From: Epiperipatus broadwayi
Taxonomy: Eukaryota > Onychophora > Udeonychophora > Euonychophora > Peripatidae
Direction of reading: 5' to 3'
Assembly: GCA_028023455.1 (NCBI GenBank)
Contig: JAQFVV010006510.1
Span: forward strand, 124,001-188,000
DNA: 64,000 nt
Shown: piece after piece, positions 47,701 through 58,436 of the stretch
How positions within the stretch are numbered: position 1 is the first letter of the stretch
Layout of the letters: every line of letters begins with the position of its first letter
Notes under the pieces: model-generated
What the model was told of the DNA's origin: nothing
Database searches by the model: none
Seen by the model: only the letters and a program-made list of their open reading frames with translations
Position numbers and translations under genes: made by a program

Positions 47701-49711
47701 CTCAATTTTAAAGATGCTACACATATGATTGCTGTGGATGGCAATGAGACATGACTATTACATTAAAAAGCTGATAAAGTCTTTGATAAAATGGATTCTT
47801 GTCCAACATCCCCATATCCTCTCACTATTTCTAATGTTCCAGAAAGTCTAAAAATATGCCAATGTCATACTCATAGTTTACAGTTTCTTCTCTACGTTAT
47901 TTTTTTTAAAAAGCAGTATAGTCACCAGTAGACATTGGTATTTTGTGATCTCTGCAACCCATGTAAAATGAAATAACACTGATACAAATATTTTCTGTTG
48001 TTTCTCAATGAACAATTGAAACTTCAAGCTAATGATGATACTTTTCTTGCCATGCCAATAAAGTTTCTCCAAAAAAAAAGAATATTTCTCAGAGTCATAT
48101 GTATCAAAAAGTTCTAGATTAATTGATTGTTTTCCATAAAAGTGTATGGCAAACATGTTTACGAACCACATAATTTATACCTGGTATCACACACAGAGAC
48201 TGGATCTACTATTTGAGCTCTTATAAATGGATAATCTCTAGAATCAATTAGAGGATGATAATAAGTGTATGTTAGACCTTTGACTTATCTTACTATGTAA
48301 TTGATGGCAGAAACATCAGGTAATTTATTACTGTCATTGGCTATATCTCTATCATAAAGTGTGGCCAAGCATGAAAATAAAACAATATCTCTATAACCAA
48401 AGATCCCATGCAAAAACATCTGTCTGGTTTTATATTTCCCTTGAAGATTGGTATCTCAAATTTTCCAGCTTCACACAATCAGATGGAAAATAATTTACAG
48501 AAAGATAAACCTGCAACTTAGATTTGTAAAATTCCATGACCTACACCAAAGGTACACAAGAAAGCAGTCATATTCATCAAGTATTAATGGCATGTTTTCT
48601 CCTAATAATATCTTTAGTCAATAAGTTTGAGTGCTATGATCTTCTAGGTCGAAAGCATTGCTCAATGAATTATTAGTTAAATTGTGAAATAAAGTTTAAT
48701 ATTTTCTTAGAAATTGAATTAATGCTTCTTATAGAAAAAAATTACTATAAAAGAATGACTGAAGTTTCAAACTGAATCTCCAAATCAGAAAACATCCAAA
48801 AATAGAACACGTGAGAGAAGAAACTGCATATAAAGAATGATTTAAGCTTAGAGATATATATTCTGTAATGAAATACTTTTACTTAAAATGGAGTAATTCT
48901 AAATATATATATATATATATTAAAACTAAATATGCTTATCAATATTGTGATTTAAATAAATAAAATGTTTTTCTAAATAGCTTTAAGTAATTTAGTCAAT
49001 AAATTTACATACTAAATCAGAATTTATAATTTCAATCAATACCACCCCCCCCCCGCCTTACTAGAAAATTCTTCCTGAGGTTATAACAATCAACTTTGTT
49101 TGGCTATCGTTAATAGCTAAGTTCCCACACCAGAACAGTGAACTCTGAATCTTATAAATACAAAATCAAAGCTAATTAGATTTAAAACATGAAAAATCAT
49201 GAAAGCAGTCTTTAAATATTAAATTTTGCTATATTAAAACAAAAATGCTAAACCTTTCTGGAAACAATTCAAGATTATTAACACCTTAGACAGTATTTAA
49301 TTTAAAAGTAATTTTTCATATTTAATTAAAAACCAAACATGCATGCCATTAAACTACAATTTAAAAACTAATTCTCCAAATAATTTGACACAATTCACTA
49401 ATAAATATGCCTATCAAATCAAACTTTTAAATTATTGTATAACATAAAAATATTTTGGAAGTTTAAAACATTCTTTGTCAGATAATTACTAGTTTTAGCC
49501 AAAATCCTATATTATAACAGTAACCTTTCAAACTTATAAATATCAAACCAAAGACTAATCAGATTTCAAACACTTATCTTAAGGGTAATATGATGGAGTT
49601 TTATGTTATACAGTATTCTATTTAACAACTGAAATCATTGGTTGGATTAAATAAGTTATTTCAAGAAATAATATATAAGTATATAAATCAATGTATGTAT
49701 ATATAGCAATG
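44756..49711. other. AT-rich stretch, no gene recognised
   Basis: The only ORF that is not trivial is 47878-48171 (minus, 97 residues), which I cannot assign; neighbouring minus-strand sequence to 48600 has many stops. A C homopolymer is at about 49044-49055. TA runs at 48905-48920. Confidence 0.4.
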
Positions 49712-49848
49712 AACTATTGATCCACTTGTCAAGCATTGGTAGCCTAGTGGTTACCATAGCTATCATCCAAGCAGCTGGCCCAGGGTTCACCTCCAGGCCA
49801 ATGCATTTGACATATAAAAAACAAAAAAACTATTGATCTACTTTTAAG
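49712..49848 (+). mobile_element. Retroposed tRNA-Gly-like sequence (minimal SINE), second copy
   Basis: A 72-nt cloverleaf-like sequence lies at 49733-49804. The acceptor stem GCATTGG/CCAATGC is perfect and matches tRNA-Gly. CCTAGTGGTTACC forms the A box and CAGGGTTCACCTCC the B box. An A-rich tail follows (to about 49827). Imperfect ~20-bp direct repeats (AACTATTGATCCACTT... at 49712-49732 and AACTATTGATCTACTT... at 49828-49847) flank it. It is related to the copy at 8588 (shared TAGTGGTTA-like and CAAGCAG segments), so the two are one family. Confidence 0.85.
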
Positions 49849-50234
49849 CATCCATTGAAAAAATGGTTATTCTATCAGATGATCATTATAAACCTTTAAA
49901 GATGAGAGATATGTATCAAAATATTTATATAATTCAATATCACCATATCTTTTTATCAATTATTGCTTTATGTAGCTGAATTCAATCTTGGAATATTTTC
50001 TGCTTTAATAAATATACTCCTTAGTTATCAAATAACTTCCCAGAATGAGTATCATTATGCCCATATGCACTTAAAATATTACAACTTAAAATCTATTTTT
50101 ATTTTAAACTTAGTATGTTCCATCAACATGATGTTTTTCTTCTCCAGTATACTGTTCTGATAATCATCTATTTTTATGATACTATCTAGTTGTTTAGTTC
50201 ACCTTTTTTGTAATTATAAATTTATTTAAACATG

Positions 50235-50338
50235 ATATTTACTAAGGCTTTAACCCCAAGAATATGCGTGAATGCAATATTAGGGACCTCTACACATTTT
50301 TACACACATATTCCTGAGGTTAAAGCCTTAGTAAATAT
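50235..50338. mobile_element. Short fold-back element with 36-bp inverted arms
   Basis: 50235-50270 and 50303-50338 are inverted copies with about three mismatches (both read ATATTTACTAAGGCTTTAAC... inward). The 32-bp loop has no feature. It could be a tiny MITE or a palindromic remnant of a larger element. Confidence 0.7.
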
Positions 50339-51139
50339 TACATCACCTTTTTTGCTGAAGGTTGCATTTATTATTTTTTCATATATGCACTGGATATTTA
50401 AAATTGGATTAATGAATAAAAATAACAATTTTATTATCAAGTAAATGCAATGATATATTAAAAGAATAAACTTACCTTGAATAATATTTACTCCAAATCC
50501 ATTTCCTTTAATATTTAATTCTAGTAGATAGACCAACTATGAAAACATTGAATATCACTTTACTATTTACTAATTACTATTTTGTTTAATTAACTTAACT
50601 TTTTAAATTTACTTCAGCATCATTTCTGTGTATCTAGATAACAAGAATACAAACAAAAATAGTAAAATCTGTTTCTGTATCATGCTGATATGTTTGTGAT
50701 TTGGAACAAACAAATGTATATTTTATCATGTGCTATTTGTGGCATGCATGTTATGCATGCATTTATTGCAATTATATATTATTACAAATAGATGTCATTG
50801 TAATGACATGATGCTTTTTTTATCTCAGATACAATTAAATCCTTTTAAAAACTAAACAAAACCTATAAAATTCATTCACTAGTTATCATTAAAAATAAAT
50901 CTTAACTTTCATCAAAGATCTAAATTCACCAAATAATAATAAATATTTTTCAATATTTACTTATTATCATTTCACTGTAACAAAAAAAAAGAACACTTAT
51001 TTATAATTGTTAATAAAGAAGAAGATATAAATTAATATTAAAGTTTATCAGCTTAACGTTTTTGAGGATCCATGCCTCATATTCTTAGCCTTCATAAAAT
51101 GTATAGTAAAATATATGCAAATATTCAAATAAGCTAGTA

Positions 51140-51457
51140 TTACGTAGCCCATTTCTTCGAGATTTCGAAGCAAGTGTCTTTTCTATTAATAGCATGGATG
51201 TTTCCATTAATGTAAAATACCTCCTTTATTTTTCTTTTGTGATTGTTTGATTCTGTGCACAATATTATGGGATTGGCAGGTGTGAAGTTGTGTCCAGATT
51301 GTTTAGCATGCTCCAAAAATACAGAGGTTGTGTTGCTGTTCCTCAGAGCTCTGTTATACTGTAAAGATGTTGAGCTAGTCTAGTGTTGGTTGTAGCTTTT
51401 GTTTCAGCATAATATATAGCATGGCATCTGGCTTGAGGGCAGGCAATGGAGTACATT
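51140..51457 (-). pseudogene. PLE GIY-YIG endonuclease fragment, minus arm
   Basis: The minus strand reads IACPQARCHAIYYAETKATTN, TRLAQHLYSI, then after a one-base shift LRNSNTTSVFLEHAKQSGH, NPIILCTESNNHKRKIKEVFY, INRKDTCFEISKKWAT and a stop at 51142-51140. This is a GIY-YIG endonuclease with YVGETK degraded to YYAETK, the Arg helix, the EHA..SGH metal-binding-like segment and the KEVFYIN block. RT is absent. The open frame that continues past 51457 to 51594 crosses the palindrome centre and is not natural. The sequence differs clearly from the PLEs at 27-30 and 57-60 kb. Confidence 0.85.
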
Positions 51458-51536
51458 AATGGAAACATCCATGCTATTAATAGGAAAGACACTTGCTTCG
51501 AAATCTCGAAGAAATGGGCTACGTAATACTGGCTTA
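51458..51536 (+). pseudogene. PLE endonuclease C-terminus, plus arm
   Basis: Inverted copy of the last ~26 codons of the minus-arm endonuclease (INGNIHAIN.KDTCFEIS), ending with the stop at 51534-51536. Confidence 0.8.
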
Positions 51537-51575
51537 TTTGAATATTTGCATAAATTTTACTATACATTTTATGAA

Positions 51576-51616
51576 GGCTATGAATATGAGGCATGGATCC
51601 TCGAAAACGTTAAGCC
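51576..51616 (+). ncRNA. Hammerhead-like fold in PLE tail (locus 3)
   Basis: GGCT (51576-51579) pairs with AGCC (51613-51616). Eight bases (ATGAATAT) precede the perfect stem GAGG/CCTC around CATGGAT (51588-51602), then ten bases GAAAACGTTA. It starts 40 nt after the endonuclease stop. The GAAA is canonical; the 8-nt side is not CUGANGA. Confidence 0.5.
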
Positions 51617-51683
51617 GATAAACTTTAATATTAATTTATATCTTCTTATTTATTAACAATTATAAATAAGTGTTTTTGTTACA

Positions 51684-52986
51684 TAATATTAAGAAGTAAA
51701 ACTATATTCATTTCACTGTGCATGTTTATAATTTTCTGGATATTAACATTTTTTATAAACATTAACTTTTCTAAATAATATTTTACAATCATTGTTATCT
51801 ATAATACGGTTACGCTAAACGTATCTCAGCTATAAATTATTAACAATATGCATGCCTGTAGCTTCTAAATCTTAATTATATGTGTAAAAAAAAAATCTTA
51901 ATTTTTATAAAGTACTAAGCACTTGATTTCCTTTCTTAACACATACACAATATATATATATATATATATAAAGTTATTATTTACATACACAATATATATA
52001 TATATATATATAAAGTTATTATTTAAATACATTTAATAATTGAATCATTATAAATCACAATGGTATCATGAAAGTTTATACATTATGTTACACAACTGAA
52101 AAAATCTATGAGTAAATAATTAAAATAAATCCAAATTGTAACAGCAAGAATAAATAAAACTCCACGCAATGGTTTGATTTATAATACTTGCATATGTACG
52201 CACAGATAGATAGAAATGCTTCAATAGTAGTAATTATAAAATATACTGCAGGGTCCATTTTTTCTGAATGTCTAATCAGTTTAAGAACGTGGGAAGGAGA
52301 TCAAATAAATTGTGATATTCATAATGATGAGTAAAATACATTTTATAACAAAGACAAGTGGAATAATATCTATTTAAAAATGAATTTAAAGATAAATTGA
52401 GTGTATTAAATCAAAGTAATTATAGAATATAATAATTATTCAGTTTTGATCATATAACATCGTGGGTAAATGAGGCTCTCAGAGCTAACAATGGTTCTTG
52501 TTGAGATAAGTGCAGCTAACCAATGAAATTCGATTATATTTATTATTTCATTATATACATATATGCACAAAAATATGTAACATGATGCACATTTTTAACA
52601 AATAACTTTATTACTTATTTTAATACAAATTATACCACGTAATATGTACATATTATGTTCAAATATATTGACAAACAGTACATTAACGATATCTACCGAA
52701 TCTTATAAAAATTACTAAATGTAAGTATGGTGGGATCACTTGTGCATGTTTATGATTTATGCAAATTTATAGTTGTATATTTCAATGATAGTTTTCCTAT
52801 AAACAAATGTCCTGTTTCATAATTTTTTTAAAAAACCTGATAAGTAAACTGTTTTGTTAAGTAATTTAAACTTGTTTATGATGTGTAATTTTTCAGTGGC
52901 TTCAGCACAAACTTTCTAAAGACATGTGTACAGATTAAGATAATTATTTTAATTGTTTATAACTAGTGCACTTAGAGTTTTTTTTA
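51684..52986. other. AT-rich stretch, no gene seen
   Basis: Contains a ~48-bp tandem duplication with (TA)n at 51944-52020 ('acatacacaa(TA)n aagttattattta'). Nothing coding. Confidence 0.5.
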
Positions 52987-53016
52987 AAAAAAACAATTTA
53001 TATTATTATTATTACT

Positions 53017-53071
<55 letters not shown>
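52987..53071. repeat. (AAT)n microsatellite
   Basis: About 85 bp of ATT/AAT triplets just upstream of the LINE remnant. Confidence 0.93.
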
Positions 53072-53072
<1 letters not shown>

Positions 53073-53294
53073 GGTTACACCCCACCTATGACCAACTATC
53101 ATCAAATATCAATTATATAAAAAACATGTCTCCACAGATATCTCTTCAGACAATATGCAAGTACTCATACTGACAATTTATTCATTAATCCATCCAAATC
53201 CGAGCTATGACACCAATATGACAATGCTTAGAATCACCAATCAACAATTACTTTGTAAGTTTAAAAAATGATCTCTGGAGCTAAAGTATTTTGA

Positions 53295-53732
53295 TTTTTT
53301 GTTGAGATTAAACCTGCACGCACTGTTCATGACATATATTCTGAGATACCAGAGACTATACAAAAACATAGATCCTTTTTATCCCATATGTCACAGGGCT
53401 GAAGAAACACAGAAACATCTTTTCTGTCTTTGTCAACACTAGACAGAAGTCACTATATCATGACAGGAGCATATAGGCAATCTAACACAACCCTCCAGGC
53501 AATATTTAATTCATATTACAAAGGCTCTATTCCATTAGTCCATGCAAACACTTTTGTGCTTAATGCATACTGGTGCAATAGGTGCACATTCACCTTAGGC
53601 AACAACACAAGCCAAAATCCATCAACATTCAATATCAAACTGGCAAAATTACAATTGAGAGTCAATAAAATTTGTCATCCAGACATTTTTGCAGCAACCT
53701 GGTCACTGATAACACAACAATCAAACCCCTAA
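53295..53732 (+). pseudogene. LINE ORF2 C-terminal remnant (CCHC-like)
   Basis: The plus strand at 53303-53442 reads LRLNLHALFMTYILRYQR, then YPICHRAEETQKHLFCLCQH and a stop. The C-x2-C...H-x4-C pattern after an LR...LH segment is the usual C-terminal zinc-like motif of several LINE clades. A shifted frame (53430-53732, 100 residues) continues with protein-like sequence (NTFVLNAYWCNRCTFTLG, KLAKLQLRVNKICHPDIF), perhaps the rest of the same C-terminus. No RT motif is upstream. Clade not assigned. Confidence 0.45.
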
Positions 53733-54301
53733 GATGGCTCCATATACCCACCAATATGTGCCATCAACTAATATTTTTTCTCAAAAAGATGTGACATGTA
53801 TCTACAAATAAAAATACAGAGAATGTTGTCTTTGACTGCATGCTATTGATATAGAAGACTATAACAAAAAATCAGGAGTTAAACACTGAAGAGCAAACTA
53901 CACCCAGCACAGCAGTAGACATACAAGTTGATGTTTGCAATTAAACAGTAATAGGTCAAGACTTTTGAGAACTCAGATTAAGCAAGTAATGCTCACAAAT
54001 GTAATGTATACATATGTATTTGCACCCCCTTAAAGGCATTTGCATAAAACATATCCAAAAAGAAATTAGTAAATGAATAGACTAACTACCATGCCTACCC
54101 CAAAATTCCTAATTCTAAAAACACATTTAACAAACACAACAATGTTTCAATATCTTTCTCTCCTAATTTAGTTGTATTTTTGTTCCATCACATATACAAA
54201 CTTAAACTTGCTCCCTTCACTATAAATGTAAACATATGTAAACGGATGGGCTTATAGCAAATATAACCCTATGGTCATCAATAAAGGTCTTTCTTTGGAA
54301 C

Positions 54302-54765
<464 letters not shown>

Positions 54766-55479
54766 GCCAGAGGTAAATCATGCTATTCTGTAGAAGATTG
54801 TACATAAGGAGTTGGAATGTGTTTATTTAATGATAAAATATAAATTAAAACATATTTAATCTTATAAATCTGCATAAAATGGAATCAACAATAGAGGAAT
54901 ATAAGAAAATACTTAGTTTTATATAAACAATAACACTCAAAATGACAAGGATTGAGGCATAATTAAACAAAAGATCCTATATAGTCAATGAAATGTGAGG
55001 TAATTAAGCAAAAAGTCTTTAGAACAAAAACCAGATATATGTATTAGTGAAATATACATTTATAAAAAAAATTAAGTTACACAGCAAAAGCTTGAAGAAG
55101 TGTATTCAAAAATAAAGAAACATAACAAAGAAATCATGAAATACTAAAAGAGACACCTTTAGAACATGACAAAAAAAAACAATAAAAAATATGAAGAATT
55201 TTAAAAAATGCATTCAAAATTTGATGAAATGCAATAAAAATTTGAAGAAATTCCATTTAAAACTTGAAGGAATGCAACAAAAAAGATAATAGATGAAATA
55301 CACAGGCTTGAATGTTGCATCAAAAAAATAAAAAAGTTTGAAGTGGTACAAAAAAACTATAATGAGTCTAAAGATGAAAATAGCAGGTCAAATACAAGAA
55401 CAAGTAGAACAGAAAATGGAGGATATAGAAAAAAAATACATAATGATTTGCTGTGACTCACCACTCTCTCTACTCTATC
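54766..55479. other. A-rich stretch, no gene seen
   Basis: Includes weak tandem echoes of 'tttgaagaaatgca/tttgatgaaatgcaa' near 55195-55280. Short Lys/Glu-rich ORF 55338-55607 runs into repeat B and is not convincing. Confidence 0.45.
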
Positions 55480-55770
55480 TGTATAACACTGATACACTTG
55501 AACACATATGTGGCAAAAAGATAAATATTCACCAATATACATATTTCATGCTAAACCAGCAATCATCAATTGGTCCTGACTATCATCTCCACACATATAT
55601 GAAATAAGTGCCCAGATATTTATTATGATAGCGAATTATCATACTTTAATGAACAGGCTTCAATTAATTCCACATTCCAACTCTTCTACAGTCCATATAA
55701 TTAAAACTCTGATGATGAAATGCTCAAAGTCCACCCTGAGATCAAGATTCTTGTCACACCCATGTTGGCC
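55480..55770 (-). repeat. Repeat family B, left arm of palindrome
   Basis: Inverse of 55830-56070. Shared blocks include 'caaaaagataaat', 'tcaccaatatacatatt', 'catgctaaaccag', 'catactttaatg' and 'ccaactctt'. No ORF. Confidence 0.8.
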
Positions 55771-55829
55771 TACAGTCAATATGACCCCTCATGTACATGA
55801 TAAAATCCATTTAATATGCTTAGGGTGGC

Positions 55830-56070
55830 TTTTTAGTGTTCCATCATCAGATTTTCAATTGGGTGGAAGAGTTGGAGTGTGGATTGGATTGAATCTTGTC
55901 CATTAAAGTATGAAGATTGGCTACCTTAATATATATCTGAGCACTATTACATATATTTGTGAAGATGATAATATGGACACCAACTGATAATTTCTGGTTT
56001 AGCATGGAATATGTATATTGGTGATTATTTATCTTTTTGACATATAAGTGTTTAAGTGTATCTGTTTTAT
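55830..56070 (+). repeat. Repeat family B, right arm of palindrome
   Basis: Partner of 55480-55770, and same orientation as the single copy at 11640-11915. About 60 bp of unique sequence separates the arms. Confidence 0.8.
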
Positions 56071-56886
56071 GATATTGAGTGGAGAGTTGTGGGTCATGTG
56101 AAAGACTGTGCTTATATACCCTACATATTACATATATTGATACTTTTATATATTAAGCCTGTATTTCAGTTATAATGATTTACTGAAAATGTGTCAAACT
56201 TTCATTAAATTAGGACAAATAAATTGCAGGAAAAATGCAAATTATAGTAGAAAGAGTGTTAAAACTGAAAAATATTGGAAAAGAATAAAGATTTGAAATT
56301 TTTTACAGAAACTAAAATAAATTTTGTAAAATAAGATAATGCCTTAACTCAGGCATCCATGAAAATAAATACTGATGTAGATTAGTGCTAAAGTTTACTA
56401 TATAGGAAATTGTTTGAATTTTTACCTTTAAACAATATGATAATTTTTTTTGCCTAAATATTAAAAAGAAGGATGATAAAAAAGAATATATGAAGAAAGT
56501 GAGAAATGGAAATATTTAACCCTAGAAAAGTCTACAAAAGAAAAAAAGACTAAACAATGTAAGTTCAGAAAGAATGAAATACTATAATAGCATTCTGAGT
56601 TTAAATCAATATATTTTCATGACCAATCATTAAGTTCCTCTGCCATTGTATGAAATGAAAAAGAAAATGGAAAGAAAAAATGGTAAAAAATATCCACTCC
56701 AGAATTAAAAGAATACTATATTTTTGAGTCATCCCAAATCATATCTCCATCTCTGAAGTATATCTGGAAAAAGTGAAACTTTATTTTAGAAAAATAAAGG
56801 TGGCTTATTTTCTGTTCATCTGGATTTGTTAAAAAGAAAATGCTTATAAGAAGAATGAAATTAAATGTTTTCAAAAGATATATATA
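56071..56886. other. AT-rich stretch, no gene seen
   Basis: Nothing recognisable up to the PLE left arm. Confidence 0.5.
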
Positions 56887-56948
56887 TAATTATAATTGAA
56901 ATAATATTTTTAAACGGTTTATAAACAATTCAAACAATCTTTAAATCC

Positions 56949-56989
56949 GCAGAAGTACTTTCGGTTACTTTCAAACCTGCCTCAACTGC
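56949..56989 (-). ncRNA. Hammerhead-like fold in PLE tail, left arm of locus 2
   Basis: On the minus strand, GCAG (56989-56986) pairs with CTGC (56952-56949). TTGAGGCA (8 nt) precedes stem GGTT/AACC with a 7-nt loop, then GAAAGTACTT (10 nt), in which A-G and C-T can form a 2-bp helix III followed by T17. Only the TTGAGGCA side deviates from a minimal type I hammerhead. Confidence 0.55.
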
Positions 56990-57026
56990 TATTAAATTCA
57001 AAAACTAAAAGCGGAAGCAAACGTCA

Positions 57027-58436
57027 TCAATTCAAATTCCACGAATCTCGTATTTTAATGTTAGAAGCTTGTCGATTTATCAAATGTGTTTTATTCCTGT
57101 TTATAAAAATTGCCTCTTTAATTTTTCTTTTACTATGGTTTCTCTCTTCATGAAGAATTTTCACATTTTCAAAATTAAATTTAAATTTATGTTTACATGT
57201 TTTTTCATGATCAAAGAAAACTGAAGAAGATATTAAATCACCATTATTTTTATTTTTTACACGCTTATATAACAATTCGTGTTCCTTCAATCTTTTCTCA
57301 ATGTTGCATCTAGATTCACCTATATATGATAGCATACAATCACAAAAAATTTGATATATGACATTACTTTTTTGCTTGATAGGTATGACATCCTTAGAAT
57401 TATTAACTAATTTGTTAATATTGTTTGGAACGTAGAATGAAACATTAAATACATTCTTATATAAATCCTTAAAAATTTTACTTGTGGATTTGAAATAAAT
57501 GGAATAGATATCCATTTTTTATTATTAATCTTCATTTCTTTTAAATTATAATTTTTTAAATTGACTTAAAGTATTGTTTATTTGTTCCATTTTATAACCA
57601 ATATCAGCAATTCCTTGGCAAATACCTCAATATTTTTCAATTTATCACTTTGGTAACGACATAATTTTTCATTTCGAAACAAAAAAGATTTAAAACTTGC
57701 CATCTTATGCATCATTGGTACTTTTGATTTAAAATTTATATATCCTCTTTTTTGCAATGGCTTAATTATTAGTTTATAATTTAATATACTGTTATCTCTT
57801 GTGATCATTAAATCTAAATAGTTAATCTTATAATCCTGTTCTTTTTCAATAGTCCATTTCAAGCCATTCAATTTATTTAATTCCTCTATAAGCAAATTTA
57901 TACTATTAATGTTTCCACAGACAAAAACATCATCCACATATCTTTTGTAAATTTTAATATCTCCAAAAATACACATATTTAAAATATTACTCTCATATGT
58001 AGATAAAACGAAATTGCAAACTTGTGCAACTACAGGCAATCCCATAGGCCAACCTTTGGTCATTTTATAATATTGACCTTCAAAAGATGCAACAATGTTA
58101 TCATTAAAAATTTTTAAAGAGTCAATGATAAATTTTATCATATATTTACAAATATTTTTATTTTTTAATGCATGTTCAATTATTTTTATGGAATTCATTC
58201 TATCAATAGATCCATACATTTCTGTAACATCCAATGAAGCAATAATATCATTTTCATCAATAATTAAATTTTTAATACTATTTACAAAGTCAAATGATGA
58301 AGCAATAGTATTTTCTCCAAATCCTAAAAAGTCTTGTAAAAGTTTACCAATATATTTAGAAGACTGATATATAAAGGAACCACCAAAATCTATCATTACT
58401 CGCAAAGGATTACCTTCTTTATGTAATTTTATATTT
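57027..58436 (-). pseudogene. PLE reverse transcriptase + endonuclease, minus copy
   Basis: RT frame 58405-57578 (275 residues): RVMIDFGG, IIASLDVTEMYGSI (motif A with catalytic Asp), GWPMGLPVVAQ (B), RYVDDVFV (C), INYLDL and the FRNEKLC..QSDK thumb block. A one-base deletion near 57595 (GAATTGCTGAT where the plus copy has GAATTGCTTGAT) shifts the frame. The endonuclease lies in 57515-57027 (162 residues) with NVIYQIFCDC, YIGESRC, KRLKEHE, SSVFFDHEKTC, KEAIFINRN and a stop. The N-terminus is missing. Confidence 0.92.

Larger units (their letters stand above)
50976..51683. mobile_element. Head-to-head PLE remnant, different family (locus 3)
   Basis: The left arm (minus sense, about 51457 to 50976) is longer. 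The right arm (51458 to 51683) repeats only its last ~225 bp in inverse. Arms meet at 'gtacattaatgg'. They share the endonuclease C-terminus, the tail 'gaggcatggatcctc' and 'aacgttaagc'. Confidence 0.85.

Noticed and set aside
47878-48171. Minus-strand ORF as a transposase fragment
   Set aside because: I saw loose resemblance to generic transposase text but no motif that I could defend. Upstream sequence is full of stops.
51343-51594. 83-residue minus-strand ORF taken as one gene
   Set aside because: It crosses the palindrome centre at about 51457. Only the part below that point belongs to the PLE endonuclease frame.
53430-53732. 100-residue ORF as a host gene
   Set aside because: It overlaps and continues a LINE C-terminal motif in a shifted frame, so retroelement debris is the simpler reading.
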